Shown: positions 10,601 through 19,958, counted from the first letter of the stretch. The stretch is 64,000 nucleotides of DNA from Paenibacillus paeoniae (GCF_003388735.1 NZ_QUBQ01000001.1:124001-188000), one strand, 5' to 3'. Translations and numbers: made by a program. Notes: generated by a model from the letters alone, not told the origin.

Positions 10601-11839
10601 GAGATAGAAGCAGATGGCCTGCTTATAAGAACTGGCAAGCTCAATTACATTGAGATTAAGGGACTAACGCCTCATACCAATCATCAGTATAGAGTCCATG
10701 CCGTTAATGAAATCGGAAGCGGTAATTGGAGTCAGATGGCGGAGGCAACGACATATCTGCTCAAGGCGCCAGGGAATATCACGGATACTTCAGAAGAAAC
10801 TTCAATTGAATATAATTGGATGGCATCGCCAAATGCGACTAGCTACGATGTGGAATTTGACAATCAAATACATTCGGTTCAAACAACCACATTTAAGGCA
10901 ACAGGACTCTTGATCGAATCAAACCATAAGTTAAGAGTTCGTGCTAGTAATGCAACGGGAAAGAGTGCTTGGTCTGAAGTAAACTACTCTTCAACTTTGC
11001 CTCAAAGACCGATTGTTCCTAGCCAAATTAATGTTATTCCAAATAATAACTCTGTGTATCTATCATGGGGTCAAGTTGCTGGGAGCACTGGCTACGATAT
11101 TGAGCTTGACGGAATAGTTGTAGTAGACGCATTTAATGAGACTAGTTATACAGACACTGAACTGGAAACTTTCAGCCTTCATACGTACCGGATTCGTTCC
11201 CGAAATGACGCAATTGCAGGGGAATGGAGTCCTCTTGTTACTGTTCGTACATTACCAGATAAACCTGGATTAGTGTCTGGAGTTGTAATCAACTCTACCA
11301 ATAACATTGCGAATGTTACTTGGAAGCCTGATCCGACTGCAACGGGGTACGATATTGAGGTAGATGGAAAAGTTAGTAACATAGGACTAAAAACGTCTTA
11401 TAAACACCACAGAGTAGCACCTGGCTCTGAGCATAAATATCGCATCCGCATGCGCAATTTAGTTGGAGTTGGAGAATGGTCTGACTTAATCGTAAATAAC
11501 ACACTCACCGCACGTTTGACAAAAGGGCAATCCGTCGACCTGGGGCTTACCGCTTCTAACGTTACTGATTTTAGCAGGTACACTCTAATGGTGAACTATG
11601 ATCCCAATGCAATTGAAATACTGGATCTTTCTACCATGACGGGTAAACCGGAATTATCGCCTGGAAAGATTGAGGGAACGGATATCACGATTACACAGTT
11701 TACGCCTGGTTCGATTACCTTTGTGTGTGATAAAACGATTCTGAATGGAGAAAGCTGGAGCGGCATCATCAACAGTATTAAGATGAAGGCCAAAGTAAAC
11801 GGTGGATCATCCTTAACCTACACGGTATTTGTCAAATAA
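4601..11839 (+). CDS. Giant secreted RCC1-repeat / fibronectin type III protein
   Basis: A 2412-residue exported protein. Residues 1-33 form a signal peptide (hydrophobic core LIVVVSLLTQLLFSALG). About 35-1150 hold more than twenty RCC1/BNR-type repeats of the form SWGxNxxGQLGLGD, enough for several seven-bladed propellers. About 1290-1640 resemble a sialidase-like propeller (FYMSANQGQNW). About 1650-2300 carry seven or eight fibronectin III modules (VTWNAVPEATSYQIEM type). The last 100 residues (MVNYDPNAIEILDLS) look cohesin-like. I see no LPxTG, SLH or other anchor. The RHS gene starts 25 bases downstream, so the two are probably co-transcribed. I infer a surface adhesin or a scaffold for the RHS toxin protein; the biochemical role is unknown. 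Confidence 0.85.
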   Translation: MKGLNSSVRLIVVVSLLTQLLFSALGHVSVAYGESNEGLRYNRIANPGNFTLFVKTNGTVSVVGRGDYVLGTGVASTTNYSVLNEIPNLSNVKEISANTSSAFALLNDGTVKAWGSNSCTLGAINSTSASPVTFPQLEGIKRIAVGGNFAAALTESGTVVTWGCNNYGQLGLGNTSNSPYPKTVPNLSDVADIAVGTDFMLAKMNDGSVKSWGNFSNGQLGIGNITVSQTSPVEVAGLTNVKEITTGSNFSFAVLIDGSVMGWGYNLNGQLGTGTTTAVNSPAKITDLSNVDYIAAGINHTWASTTNGDIYVWGNNSSSQLGIKSTLVTNQLTPKLFQQLGSINSIYLGSNTSFVTDQNNQTWALGLNNYSQLGLEDKVAKDTLTMINDLNVSGANLEIDVLSRDLSMFSSPFTATSHMLANDKLYSWGKNTNPVIDPDVAGDLSSPRMITRVGDVKQITYGEDFALALTKDGKVKSWGVNTSGQLGLGDTINRTDPTTISGLTGVKKLVAASGFAVALMQDGTVATWGRNTSAQLGQGDLTNRTTPKLIPNLQGVKDITAGINFVVALMENGSVWVWGGNEFGQLGLGNFENRSIPTELTSVTGVKEIASGFYHVIVLKEDGLLQVWGRNNNGQLGLGNSVAVLKPTPLPINVSINQVAVTAYSSYVLTQEGKILSWGLNSSGELGHGDTASRTTPVEIMSTGDRFSSIITGRTHLIAISKDGSIRMAGNNANGQLGLGDTANRNKLTVLYGNTKSVQDIITDGNNTFILFEDGTVWGTGRNNSGYLGVGDAVSRTNFVPINGLSNVQKIALGSNFVLALLKNGTVMSWGLNESGQLGNGTTIASTKPVLISTASLSNVKDIFVKGTFAMALLKDGTVKSWGSNSNGQLGLGDNTNKLTPTLVNITGVKEIALGENFTLALLNSGLIKGWGYNSLYSLGTGNTTSYNTPVDVPNLADVASIYTDGYSSFALLNDGTVSAWGQNDLYQLGVNNTSSVTKPTQIANLSSVKSLVVNGKSVFAILNDGTLKAWGNNVNGKLGLQSTAHTFSPTTVPNLSNVSSVSVSDQHVLAVDSKGALYAWGSNGFGQLGTGDRINLNSPQKMIHSEVSLIKLAPNQSYAIISGRLNVWGLYANSLGLGSTGSTANRLKPEIVKNVEEWRVLPQESYGLKIKYKAGASLTIRSYMDSNTSISEAVTISMPSDTHTISFPVNVKDLKEGQHTIRFEVTDGLIVAQQTISVWIYDSSLIPSMITETTNTTIKVTENIAGNNKNFASSPIRFSANNITTSWFTDRSTLSNRVISSAIGKLGGNGTKGIVVTANGKWIVPIYYSATNEVRFYMSANQGQNWTILCTLSGLTSNAAITTVGNKVFGIVRKNANEIAGFSFDVDKQTNVNIASLLKSVDFNQTDIPAANNVAIVAKDDAVHAAWVSKNSQYPYAYNIRYAKIAEDGSALTAIEQVTTSTSSYDVFSNPSMIINNSGIPVLFYDYQNTNNNSYSVYVANRVNSAWQQKNLEPISSYWTGDVNAAVDKNNDVHIVWTKRTSDGYNHIFYTKQNTNGVYSPIVDLTAGLTTYNQQQPTLTVGQNNDVFLYFSGIDPTLSTTNYNIRMRMLSNETWSVMKTITANTASDATAPAVISNALLPYPGDPIVVFEHTSSGVLVSGSMQRDDYSYTFANLTPNTKYKVKLEVRNMDGAVTSITKDVYTKATTPVLTSSPFSDGTVEFTVTDNNPGTTKYQLKAGNKYVSAEGTLTAYPTWITLNNKKVKVKGLAAGKSYRFQAQAINEEEEETSLSNTIQIGPPPAPPATPTGVKATTTNSTIVVTWNAVPEATSYQIEMNNMLISVGNTLSYTSQLLAPNTVNSFRVRSERDGIYGAWTELTSVRTSMIPPEKPALVSATASSKSVTVTWNSVSDALRYDLLWDGVIIALGKTTTYQVKDLVPGTKHTFQIRSVSGGGNSGWSAVQTVDTKVAAPSTVLVLTVDTQDTSVQLSWTEDVDASGYEIEADGLLIRTGKLNYIEIKGLTPHTNHQYRVHAVNEIGSGNWSQMAEATTYLLKAPGNITDTSEETSIEYNWMASPNATSYDVEFDNQIHSVQTTTFKATGLLIESNHKLRVRASNATGKSAWSEVNYSSTLPQRPIVPSQINVIPNNNSVYLSWGQVAGSTGYDIELDGIVVVDAFNETSYTDTELETFSLHTYRIRSRNDAIAGEWSPLVTVRTLPDKPGLVSGVVINSTNNIANVTWKPDPTATGYDIEVDGKVSNIGLKTSYKHHRVAPGSEHKYRIRMRNLVGVGEWSDLIVNNTLTARLTKGQSVDLGLTASNVTDFSRYTLMVNYDPNAIEILDLSTMTGKPELSPGKIEGTDITITQFTPGSITFVCDKTILNGESWSGIINSIKMKAKVNGGSSLTYTVFVK

Positions 11840-11864
11840 TATCCCTATTAATCAGGAGGCTAAT

Positions 11865-14800
11865 ATGAACAGGATTTATCGTTGGATTTCAGTGCTGCTT
11901 ATTGTAACGATGAGTATTACAAGCACTTTAAGTGACATTAGTACCAGCCATGCTAGCGGTACTTCAGTAGTCAATGCCAATAAAAATGAGACGCTTATGA
12001 AGCAAGACAATATCTCTATAATAGAAGCATTCAAAAACGAGCAGGAGAGCAACCGAATTAACACAAGAAGTGTTAATGGTTTAGATTCAGGCACAGTCGT
12101 ATCGCCAACCAATAAAATGGCAGATCATGACGATCCCCAGCTGAGACGAGTCCTGACATCTTCTGCATTCAAAGAACTGTTGTCCAACACAGGAAATGTC
12201 CCTAAATCATTACCTGCAGTAGCGGTTAGTCAGTCGTTGCAAGAGATGATTCATTTTGGCGAGGATGGCGTTTCTGTTTCCACAGGAAACTTTTCCAAAA
12301 CCATGGTGGATTTGAGCTATGCTTTTGCAGGATTTACCGTGAACATGAGTCGTACTTATAATTCAAAAGATCAGCCTGGCGGTCGTTTTGGCTTAGGATG
12401 GACGTTTGGTTTCGAAGGCAGTCTCACCGATGATGGAAAACTTGTTGTCGTGAAGTTGCCAAATGGCGGGGCACAAATGTTTCAGAATCTTGGCAACGGT
12501 ACTTATGGAGCGAATGACTCCCACAGTAAATTAGTTAAACAAAATGACGGCACCTTTGTTTTGACCACCAAGGACCAATACAGCTACGGCTTTAATAAGA
12601 ATCAATGGATTTCGTGGATGGCTGATGCGAATGGAAATAAAATTACAATCGACGTTGATAGCCTTGGAAAAGTTAAAAAGATTACTGATGCAGTTGGACG
12701 TGTGACAACAGTTGATTACAACGTTAACGATCGGATCGTTTCCATTACTGATCCGATGAAGCGGATCGTACGTTATGAATACAATGCTGCAAATCTATTA
12801 TCTAAGGTCATTGACCCGAGTGGTCAGATTATCAGCTATTATGAATACGATCCATCTGGACTGCTTATTAGTATCAAGAATAGCAAGCAGGAAGTGCAGA
12901 ATTCTGTTGCATATGATGCTAAAAAGAAGGTTATCAGGCACATTAATGCTTGGGGAAATATAGATACCTATAGCTACGGTGATTTATATACCAAAATTAC
13001 AAATACAGAAGGCCATGTAACGGAGAAGTGGTTTGACAAAGCTTTTTATGTCGTAAAATCGAAGGACCCAGACGGGGGTATTACGACAGTCGTTTACAAC
13101 TTAGATAGCGAGAAATTTAATCAGTACGGAGAAATTGAAACCATTACAGATCCGTACGGAAATAAATGGAATTATACTTATGATGAGAATGGTAATATTA
13201 CATCTATTACTGAACCAAGCGGTGGGATTTCGGGATATTCCTATAACGACAAGAATAATTTGATTTCAGAAAAAGACCCATCCGGTAACATAACACTGTA
13301 CATTTACGATAGCTCCGGTATTCGTCTGTTAAAGAAAATGGAGACACTCGACAAAGAGAAAATAGAGACACCCGATCATTTTTCTATAACAGAGTACAAC
13401 TATTATGTCTCTAGTGAGATGGATCAGCTAGGGTATAAAATTAATGGTTTGCTAAAGTCAGAAGTAAATCCTGAGGGCAATGCGACCACTTATACCTATG
13501 ATAAGTATGGTTATTTGTCTTCTATCATTGATCCCGAAGGTAACAAGACGATTAAAAATAGCAACCAACTAGGTTGGGAAACGGCAACCATATCGCCTCT
13601 CGGTCATCGAACGGACAATACTTACGATTCCAATGGTCGATTGCTGCGGGTTATGGGGCCAGTGGGAGATGTTACCCGCTACATTTATAACGCTGACGGC
13701 CAGAAGATTCAGGAAATCGAGCCTCAGCTTTATACGGAAGAAAGTGACGGGCTGAATGCCTCAAATCCGTCAAATAGTTATACGGACACGCTTGGGGGAA
13801 CACGCTATACCTACGATGCGGGCGGCAAGGTAAAGTCGCAAATTGATCCCAAAGGAAATGTCACAGTATTTAAGTATGATAAAAATGGGAATCAAGTTAC
13901 AAAGGTTTTGCCTAATGGAGCAATCTATGAGTACGAGTACGATACGCTAAATCGTGTAAAACAGGAATCTTTCCGTGCCTATAAGGAAGCGTCAGTTGTA
14001 CAGCTCAAAAAGTATGATTACCCACTGTCAACTGATGGTAAAAAGAAAAAAATCATGACAACATATGTTAATGAAACAGAGCAAGCAGTTACGACTACCG
14101 TTCGTGATTTTGCAGACCGAGTCGTGGAAAAGGTTGATCCAGACGGCGGTGTGACAACGACGGACTATAATCCGGATGGAACGGTTAATTCAGAAACCGA
14201 TCCAATGGGTTTTACGGCATATTACAAGTATGATGGTCTTGGTCGTGAGATAGGGAAATGGCAGCCTATCGAAAACGGCAAATATATGTATATGGGACAA
14301 ATTTACGATCTAGCAAGCAATGTAGTAGAAAAGCACACTGGAAGGGATCAGACTAGCCAATTTAAAGTTCCCGTCGATGATAGGCTAGCCAAAAACAAGT
14401 TTATCTATGATAAGAACGGGCGCGTGACCATTGAGACTGACAGCGCCGGACTAAAGCGTGTGACGACTTACAATAAGGATGGTTTTAAAGCTTCCGAGAG
14501 CATTTATACTTCAGACAAAAGTGTAAATATGACGGAGTATGTGTCGAATCCTTATGGCAAGACATTGAAAAAAATGGTTCACGTAACAGCCGGTGAACTG
14601 TCCGATTATCCAGTAACAGATAAGCGAATCTTAAAGCTGACGACCCTGTATTCCTATGATTTGAACGGAAATTTGATTCAAGAGATCATGCCAGATGGGA
14701 GATTAACGAATTATAGTTATGATCTCTTAAATCATCAGACCGCTGTCTCCAAACAGGGGCTCAATGAAAATAATCTGCCGGTCATGATTACTAGCAACAA

Positions 14801-17800
14801 ACAGTATGATTGGAATGGTAATGTTTTATCGGAGACAGATGAGCGCGGCGGAACATCGGTAAATGAGTATGACGAGCGTGGACTGCTTATCAAGCAGACG
14901 GATGCACTTGGGAATGTTCAACTGTTTGATTATGATCGCGGTGGCAGGAAGACGATTCAGGTCATGCCGATTAATGTACAACCTAGTCGGAACTTAACGG
15001 AAATGAATCGGACAGAATTCCTCTATGATTTGTCTGGTCGTGTGAAGCTGCAGACGGAACTATTTCAGGAGCAGATCCTAAATATAGCAACAGGGGTATT
15101 CACACCAACGAATGTAAGTCGTGTGGTGAAAGCTTATCAGTATGATCTAAAAGGAAATGTGATAAAGGAGCTTTCTGGAGAAGGCTATTTGGCTGGAACG
15201 GGAACAGGTCCTAATGAAAAAATCCGAAGCGGCTACGGCACAATTAGTAAATATAATGCCAATGGTCAGATAAGTATGAAACTCGACCCGACCGGACAAT
15301 TGCATAACAACAAGTATACGACAAAATACGATTATGACGGTCTTGGACGACTTACACGTGAGACTGATATCGATGGCATTATTAATTTTACCTATTACGA
15401 CGATGCAGGAAGAGTAACGTCTAAGACAGTGCGTAAGGCTGCCGACGACATAGAGCTAACGCTGGAATCGTATACCTATGATAAGGCAGGTCGTCAGCAA
15501 ACGAAGGTAGACGGCAATGGTAATGTTGAAAGATATGAGTATAATGCTTTTAACAAAGTTCGAAGAGTAATCTATCCATCTGATAAGTCTGTTGAGGAGT
15601 GGAAGATCGAGTTTCAGTATGATGTCATGGGTAATCAAACTAAAAAGTTCGATAACTTAGGCAGAATTGATCTTTATACCTATGACCAGGAAGGTAGAGA
15701 GCTCTCACACACCATCAAGACTGACAAACCAGGGAACTCGATCACAACACGGACGGCTTATGATGTCAAAGGAAATAAGCGTTTTGAAATCGATGCTAAT
15801 GGGAATAAGACAGAGTATACCTACGATTTGCTGAACCGAATGATCAGTAAAAAAACGCAAGTATCTGGTGTTTCCGGGTTTAGCCAAAGTGCGCTAATCA
15901 CGAAAACGACGACCTATGAATATGACAAGAATAGTAATAAGACAAAGGAAACAGATTGGCTTGGCAACAAAACAACCTACGATTATGATACTTTAAACCG
16001 TCAGTATCAGACCAGGAATGCCGACTCTATTGTTATTGAGAAACTGGCATACAACGGGGACAGCTCACAAGTTGTCTCGATGGATGCGCTGAATCAAGTT
16101 ACCCAATATGAATATGACCGCAATCAACGCAAAATCACAACGACAGATGGAGAAGGTTCCATTAGTCGGGAAGAATTTAATGATGCAGGCTTGCTTGTGG
16201 CCAAAATTGATGGCAAAGGAAACCGTACAGAATTTACTTACGACGCTGCTGATCAGTTGATACGGGTGAGGAATGCTCTTGGGGAAAATACGGAGTATTC
16301 TTATGATTTGAGCGGTAATATGATTAGTCAGGTAGATGGGGCAGGTAATCTATCATTATTTGAATACAATGCAAGGAACAAGATGTCGCGTCGGATAGAT
16401 CCAGGTGGCGTGACACAGGATCCGAAGGGTATTCTCGTCTACAACGACAGTAAGTTGGAGAGTTACACTTATTTTGCTGATGGGAGCATGAAGTCCAAGA
16501 ACGATCGGAACGGCAACACGACTAACTATGCCTATGATTATAGGGGACTTCTGTTATCGGAGAGTATTCTAAAACCGGGCGAGCTTTCACCATCAAAGGA
16601 AAATCAAATTATCTATACGTATGACCCGAACGGAAATGAGTTGTCCATGACAGATGCTTCCGGGAGGACATCGAAATCATACGACGAAGAAAATCGAGTA
16701 ACCAGTAAATCTGTTCCTGGCCTTGGAACGGTATCTTATGCCTACGATAAAACGGCTGCATTAACAACAGGTTATGTCGCAGAGATGTTAACCGATGTGA
16801 AGGGCAATACTACTGAGAAGCAGTATGACAAGATGGGACGATTGTATAGAGTCTTGTCGAATAAAGTTTTAACGGCAACCTACGATTATTATATCAATGG
16901 CAACCGTAAGACTTTGACTACACCGGGTTCCTTAACGACCCAGTACTCTTACTATAAGAACAACTTGCTTAAAAAGTTGGATAACTTAAAGAGCAACAGC
17001 GTTCAGGACAGCTACTCCTATACGTACGATGAAGCGAAGAATCAGATTTCGAAAATAGAAATCGTTCAAGGAGCAGCTAAAGGGACAACCCAATTTAGCT
17101 ATGATGCACTTAATCGTCTATCGAAAGTGGTTGAACCGTCAGGCAAAACAACCGAATATACTTTTGATGAATCTGGCAATCGCAAAAATGAGGTCATTGT
17201 ACAGGGAAAAAGCATTCATGCTACGAAGTATCATTATGACATTCAGAATCGATTAACGTACACGTCCAATGTCGATCAGTCCGGGAAGACTGTCGAAGTC
17301 CGATATCATTATGATAGTAACGGAAACATGGTGCGGGTAAGCACTGAATCACGAGCATTGTCAGATCCAGCTAATCAACCGGATGCAACATTTGGTATGT
17401 TTATTCCGGGTCAGCCCAATTTGAACGAACGCATATCCGATATTGTTAGCGGCACCATGACGTACGAGTACAATAATTGGAATCAACTGGCGACCTCTCT
17501 AGGCAATGAGACCATTAAGTATAAATATAATGGTGATGGCTATCGAGTAGAGAAAGTCGTAGGCAGTCAAGTTACCCGATATTTGTATGAAGGCGATAAA
17601 GTTGTGCTTGAACTTAATGAGAAGTCTGAAGTAAAGGCGCAAAATATTTACGGAACGCAGCTAGTATCTAGGAAGATGGCCGAGGAGCAAGTATACTATT
17701 GGTATAATGGTCATGGCGATGTTACGAGCTTGCGAGACACAACGGGACTGCTTAGAACCGCCTATGATTATGATGTCTTTGGCAACCCTGTTGCTTCTGC

Positions 17801-18806
17801 AACAAAGTATTTTAATGCAGCGGGGCAGTTGACGACAAGTACGGGTAAGATTGACAGCCCGATACGTTATGCAGGCTATCAGTATGACAGTGAGACAGGG
17901 CTCTACTATTTAAATGCCCGCTATTACGATTCCAGCATCGCTCGCTTCCTAACTGAGGATACCTATCGTGGAGATCCAAAGGATCCCCTTAGCTTAAATC
18001 TGTATGCTTACGTTAAAAATGAGCCCGTGATGTATGATGATCCTACCGGACATTTCTTCAATATTGCTGCTGCAGCAATAGGAGCGGCGGCAGGAGCCAT
18101 TATTGGCGCCGGCTTTGAAATGGCGAGGGATGCCGCGAAAGGTCAGCTGTCCAAGAAAAATTGGAAGAAATATGCGGGGGCTGCTGCCTCAGGTGCGATA
18201 ACAGGATTAACTGCCGGATTAACTGGCGGTGCCTCACTTGTTGCAAATATTGGCGTGCGTGCCGGAACCGGCTATGCTAGCAGCGCTGCAGAGCAATACA
18301 TCACGACGGGTAAGGTCAATCAAAAGCAAGCACTGAAGAGTAGCGTGCAGAGTCTGGCTACTTATGGAGCAAGCAAGGCGACTAATAAGCTTAAGGTGTC
18401 TTCTGGTGGTAATGGGGGGCGGGGTCAATCTCAGGGGAAGCGTAATCCTGTACCTACTGAACCGGGTGGTGGAAGTAACCCTAATAGTTTTGTTAATGAG
18501 CATGCTAAAAAGCATATTTACGACCCGAAAAAACCTTCTACACAGAATAGGTCACAATATGGAGAAAATGTTGATGTCCGAAAACTAAGAGATGGTACCA
18601 TGAAAAATCCAGACAAAGCATATTCTAATTGGCCTGGTAATCCTAGTAATCCTAATAAGCACAGAATTACAAAATACTACAAGGAGTATGATGGGAATAT
18701 TAGTACTCCAAATACTCCGACGGGAAGTCATAGAGTGTTTGATAACTTAGACGATCCTAAAAGTAGTTCTCACTTCCCGTATGTTCCAAGAAAACCTAAA
18801 TCATAG
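11865..18806 (+). CDS. Secreted RHS/YD-repeat polymorphic toxin protein (WapA-like)
   Basis: A 2313-residue protein with a signal peptide (about 1-32), a DUF6531-like entry domain (FAGFTVNMSRTYNSKDQPGG) and long arrays of YD repeats of the type YDxxGNxxxxxD that form the RHS shell. The core ends at RYYDSSIARFLTEDTYRGD and YDDPTGH (about residues 2025-2065). A Gly/Ala-rich helical pre-toxin segment follows, then a C-terminal toxin of about 110 residues from NSFVNEHAKKHIYDP to PYVPRKPKS. Toxin landmarks are HAKKH, HRITKYYKEYDG and GSHRVFDN. I do not recognise the family; a nuclease is a guess. AGGAGG at 11854-11859 fixes the start. The immunity gene follows after 13 bases. Confidence 0.92.
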   Translation: MNRIYRWISVLLIVTMSITSTLSDISTSHASGTSVVNANKNETLMKQDNISIIEAFKNEQESNRINTRSVNGLDSGTVVSPTNKMADHDDPQLRRVLTSSAFKELLSNTGNVPKSLPAVAVSQSLQEMIHFGEDGVSVSTGNFSKTMVDLSYAFAGFTVNMSRTYNSKDQPGGRFGLGWTFGFEGSLTDDGKLVVVKLPNGGAQMFQNLGNGTYGANDSHSKLVKQNDGTFVLTTKDQYSYGFNKNQWISWMADANGNKITIDVDSLGKVKKITDAVGRVTTVDYNVNDRIVSITDPMKRIVRYEYNAANLLSKVIDPSGQIISYYEYDPSGLLISIKNSKQEVQNSVAYDAKKKVIRHINAWGNIDTYSYGDLYTKITNTEGHVTEKWFDKAFYVVKSKDPDGGITTVVYNLDSEKFNQYGEIETITDPYGNKWNYTYDENGNITSITEPSGGISGYSYNDKNNLISEKDPSGNITLYIYDSSGIRLLKKMETLDKEKIETPDHFSITEYNYYVSSEMDQLGYKINGLLKSEVNPEGNATTYTYDKYGYLSSIIDPEGNKTIKNSNQLGWETATISPLGHRTDNTYDSNGRLLRVMGPVGDVTRYIYNADGQKIQEIEPQLYTEESDGLNASNPSNSYTDTLGGTRYTYDAGGKVKSQIDPKGNVTVFKYDKNGNQVTKVLPNGAIYEYEYDTLNRVKQESFRAYKEASVVQLKKYDYPLSTDGKKKKIMTTYVNETEQAVTTTVRDFADRVVEKVDPDGGVTTTDYNPDGTVNSETDPMGFTAYYKYDGLGREIGKWQPIENGKYMYMGQIYDLASNVVEKHTGRDQTSQFKVPVDDRLAKNKFIYDKNGRVTIETDSAGLKRVTTYNKDGFKASESIYTSDKSVNMTEYVSNPYGKTLKKMVHVTAGELSDYPVTDKRILKLTTLYSYDLNGNLIQEIMPDGRLTNYSYDLLNHQTAVSKQGLNENNLPVMITSNKQYDWNGNVLSETDERGGTSVNEYDERGLLIKQTDALGNVQLFDYDRGGRKTIQVMPINVQPSRNLTEMNRTEFLYDLSGRVKLQTELFQEQILNIATGVFTPTNVSRVVKAYQYDLKGNVIKELSGEGYLAGTGTGPNEKIRSGYGTISKYNANGQISMKLDPTGQLHNNKYTTKYDYDGLGRLTRETDIDGIINFTYYDDAGRVTSKTVRKAADDIELTLESYTYDKAGRQQTKVDGNGNVERYEYNAFNKVRRVIYPSDKSVEEWKIEFQYDVMGNQTKKFDNLGRIDLYTYDQEGRELSHTIKTDKPGNSITTRTAYDVKGNKRFEIDANGNKTEYTYDLLNRMISKKTQVSGVSGFSQSALITKTTTYEYDKNSNKTKETDWLGNKTTYDYDTLNRQYQTRNADSIVIEKLAYNGDSSQVVSMDALNQVTQYEYDRNQRKITTTDGEGSISREEFNDAGLLVAKIDGKGNRTEFTYDAADQLIRVRNALGENTEYSYDLSGNMISQVDGAGNLSLFEYNARNKMSRRIDPGGVTQDPKGILVYNDSKLESYTYFADGSMKSKNDRNGNTTNYAYDYRGLLLSESILKPGELSPSKENQIIYTYDPNGNELSMTDASGRTSKSYDEENRVTSKSVPGLGTVSYAYDKTAALTTGYVAEMLTDVKGNTTEKQYDKMGRLYRVLSNKVLTATYDYYINGNRKTLTTPGSLTTQYSYYKNNLLKKLDNLKSNSVQDSYSYTYDEAKNQISKIEIVQGAAKGTTQFSYDALNRLSKVVEPSGKTTEYTFDESGNRKNEVIVQGKSIHATKYHYDIQNRLTYTSNVDQSGKTVEVRYHYDSNGNMVRVSTESRALSDPANQPDATFGMFIPGQPNLNERISDIVSGTMTYEYNNWNQLATSLGNETIKYKYNGDGYRVEKVVGSQVTRYLYEGDKVVLELNEKSEVKAQNIYGTQLVSRKMAEEQVYYWYNGHGDVTSLRDTTGLLRTAYDYDVFGNPVASATKYFNAAGQLTTSTGKIDSPIRYAGYQYDSETGLYYLNARYYDSSIARFLTEDTYRGDPKDPLSLNLYAYVKNEPVMYDDPTGHFFNIAAAAIGAAAGAIIGAGFEMARDAAKGQLSKKNWKKYAGAAASGAITGLTAGLTGGASLVANIGVRAGTGYASSAAEQYITTGKVNQKQALKSSVQSLATYGASKATNKLKVSSGGNGGRGQSQGKRNPVPTEPGGGSNPNSFVNEHAKKHIYDPKKPSTQNRSQYGENVDVRKLRDGTMKNPDKAYSNWPGNPSNPNKHRITKYYKEYDGNISTPNTPTGSHRVFDNLDDPKSSSHFPYVPRKPKS

Positions 18807-18819
18807 TAGGTGATGAAAA

Positions 18820-19326
18820 ATGACTCAAATGCTATATCATGCGATATTACCTAAAAACCACGAACATCATGTTTCGATTGATGAGGTTTTGAAAAGCGGG
18901 ATTAACCACTTGACAAAATCCAATTATTGGTACGGAAATGGAGGGGAGGTAAGGTTGCAATTAACTAACCAACTTAGACCGTCAGGTATACCTTTATGGG
19001 TTGATTTCAAGAAAGCTGTTGGCATTAATCTACACTTTCATAAACCAGGGTCATTTTGTTTTCCAGTGTTTACTGATAAAATATTGGTTTTTGATGGTGA
19101 TATTTCAATGTCAATCTACGACCAAGCATTTTATGAGGATTTGAAGTATACCGATGAAGAGGCACTGGATTTTGACACAGGTGAAAGTATAGAACACTGG
19201 GTGAGATTATATTGGGACAGTTTGATGACACTTGATGAATACGAAGCAAAGAAACCCTATTCAAAACCACAAGTATTGGTATTTGAACCAGTTCCTAAAG
19301 AGATTATCCAAATATGTGAAGAATAA
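18820..19326 (+). CDS. Probable immunity protein for the RHS C-terminal toxin
   Basis: A 168-residue soluble acidic protein immediately after the RHS gene, preceded by TAGGTGATG. Position, small size, lack of a signal peptide and duplication together with the toxin C-terminus (see 19758-19958 and 19975-20481) make it the cognate immunity protein, acting in the cytoplasm by binding the toxin. Recognisable blocks are MLYHAILPKNHEHH, DFDTGESIEHWVRLYWDSL and VFEPVPKEIIQ. I cannot assign it to a named Imm family. The function is inferred from context. Confidence 0.75.
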   Translation: MTQMLYHAILPKNHEHHVSIDEVLKSGINHLTKSNYWYGNGGEVRLQLTNQLRPSGIPLWVDFKKAVGINLHFHKPGSFCFPVFTDKILVFDGDISMSIYDQAFYEDLKYTDEEALDFDTGESIEHWVRLYWDSLMTLDEYEAKKPYSKPQVLVFEPVPKEIIQICEE

Positions 19327-19336
19327 GGGAAAGAGA

Positions 19337-19370
19337 CCTTGATTGGCACTATGCCTTTCAAGGTTTTTTT
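19337..19370 (+). terminator. Module terminator, copy 1
   Basis: CCTTGA pairs with TCAAGG, with an inner GGC/GCC pair and a run of seven T residues. The same hairpin and its downstream tail (GGGGCTACCCAATG...AATAACATATGG) recur after the following immunity genes. Confidence 0.8.
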
Positions 19371-19410
19371 AGGGGGCTACCCAATGCTGAATCATCATTC
19401 AATCAATAAC

Positions 19411-19958
19411 ATATGGTATTGGTCATAGCGATGTTACGGTCTGACGAGATACATCGGGACTGCGTAGAACCATGATGTCTTGGGTACCCTGCCGCAACTG
19501 GCTATTCTATCAGCGTTGCAGGGCGAAGGCTAAGGTAAACCAAAAGCACAGATTAGTGTCGTACAAAGTGTAACTACTTTTGGAGCAAGCCAATAATCTT
19601 AAGGGGTCTTCTAGTAGTAGTGAGGGAGCAAGCAAAATGATTTTGTTACCCACACTCTGAAAAGCACGTGTATGACCCAATAAGCCATTAACTCCCAATC
19701 TTTCACAAAATGGTGGAGATGTTGACGTTGTAAAAATATCACAAAAAGAATGACTAAGCTAATCCTGATAGAGCATATTCAAACTGGCCAAATCCCAATA
19801 ACCCTAATAAAAAAAGAATAACAAAGTATTATAAAGAGTTTGACGGTAATATTAGTACATCTAATACTCCGACAAGAAGTCATAGAGTGTTTGAAAACTT
19901 AGATGACTCTACGAGAAGCTCACATTTTCCTTACGTTCCAAGAAAACCAAAAGAATAA
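19411..19958 (+). pseudogene. Decayed RHS 3' end with a second copy of the C-terminal toxin
   Basis: This stretch is a degenerate copy of the end of the RHS gene. 19411-19480 matches the core near 17700-17780. 19490-19620 matches the pre-toxin segment near 18270-18415, with an internal deletion joining the two. 19630-19958 matches the toxin. Stops and frameshifts break the front half. From 19758 to the TAA at 19956-19958 the last 66 toxin codons are open and close to the active copy (ANPDRAYSNWP, RITKYYKEFDGNIST, SHRVFENLDD). It is an orphan module displaced from the active RHS gene, still followed by its immunity gene. Confidence 0.88.
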
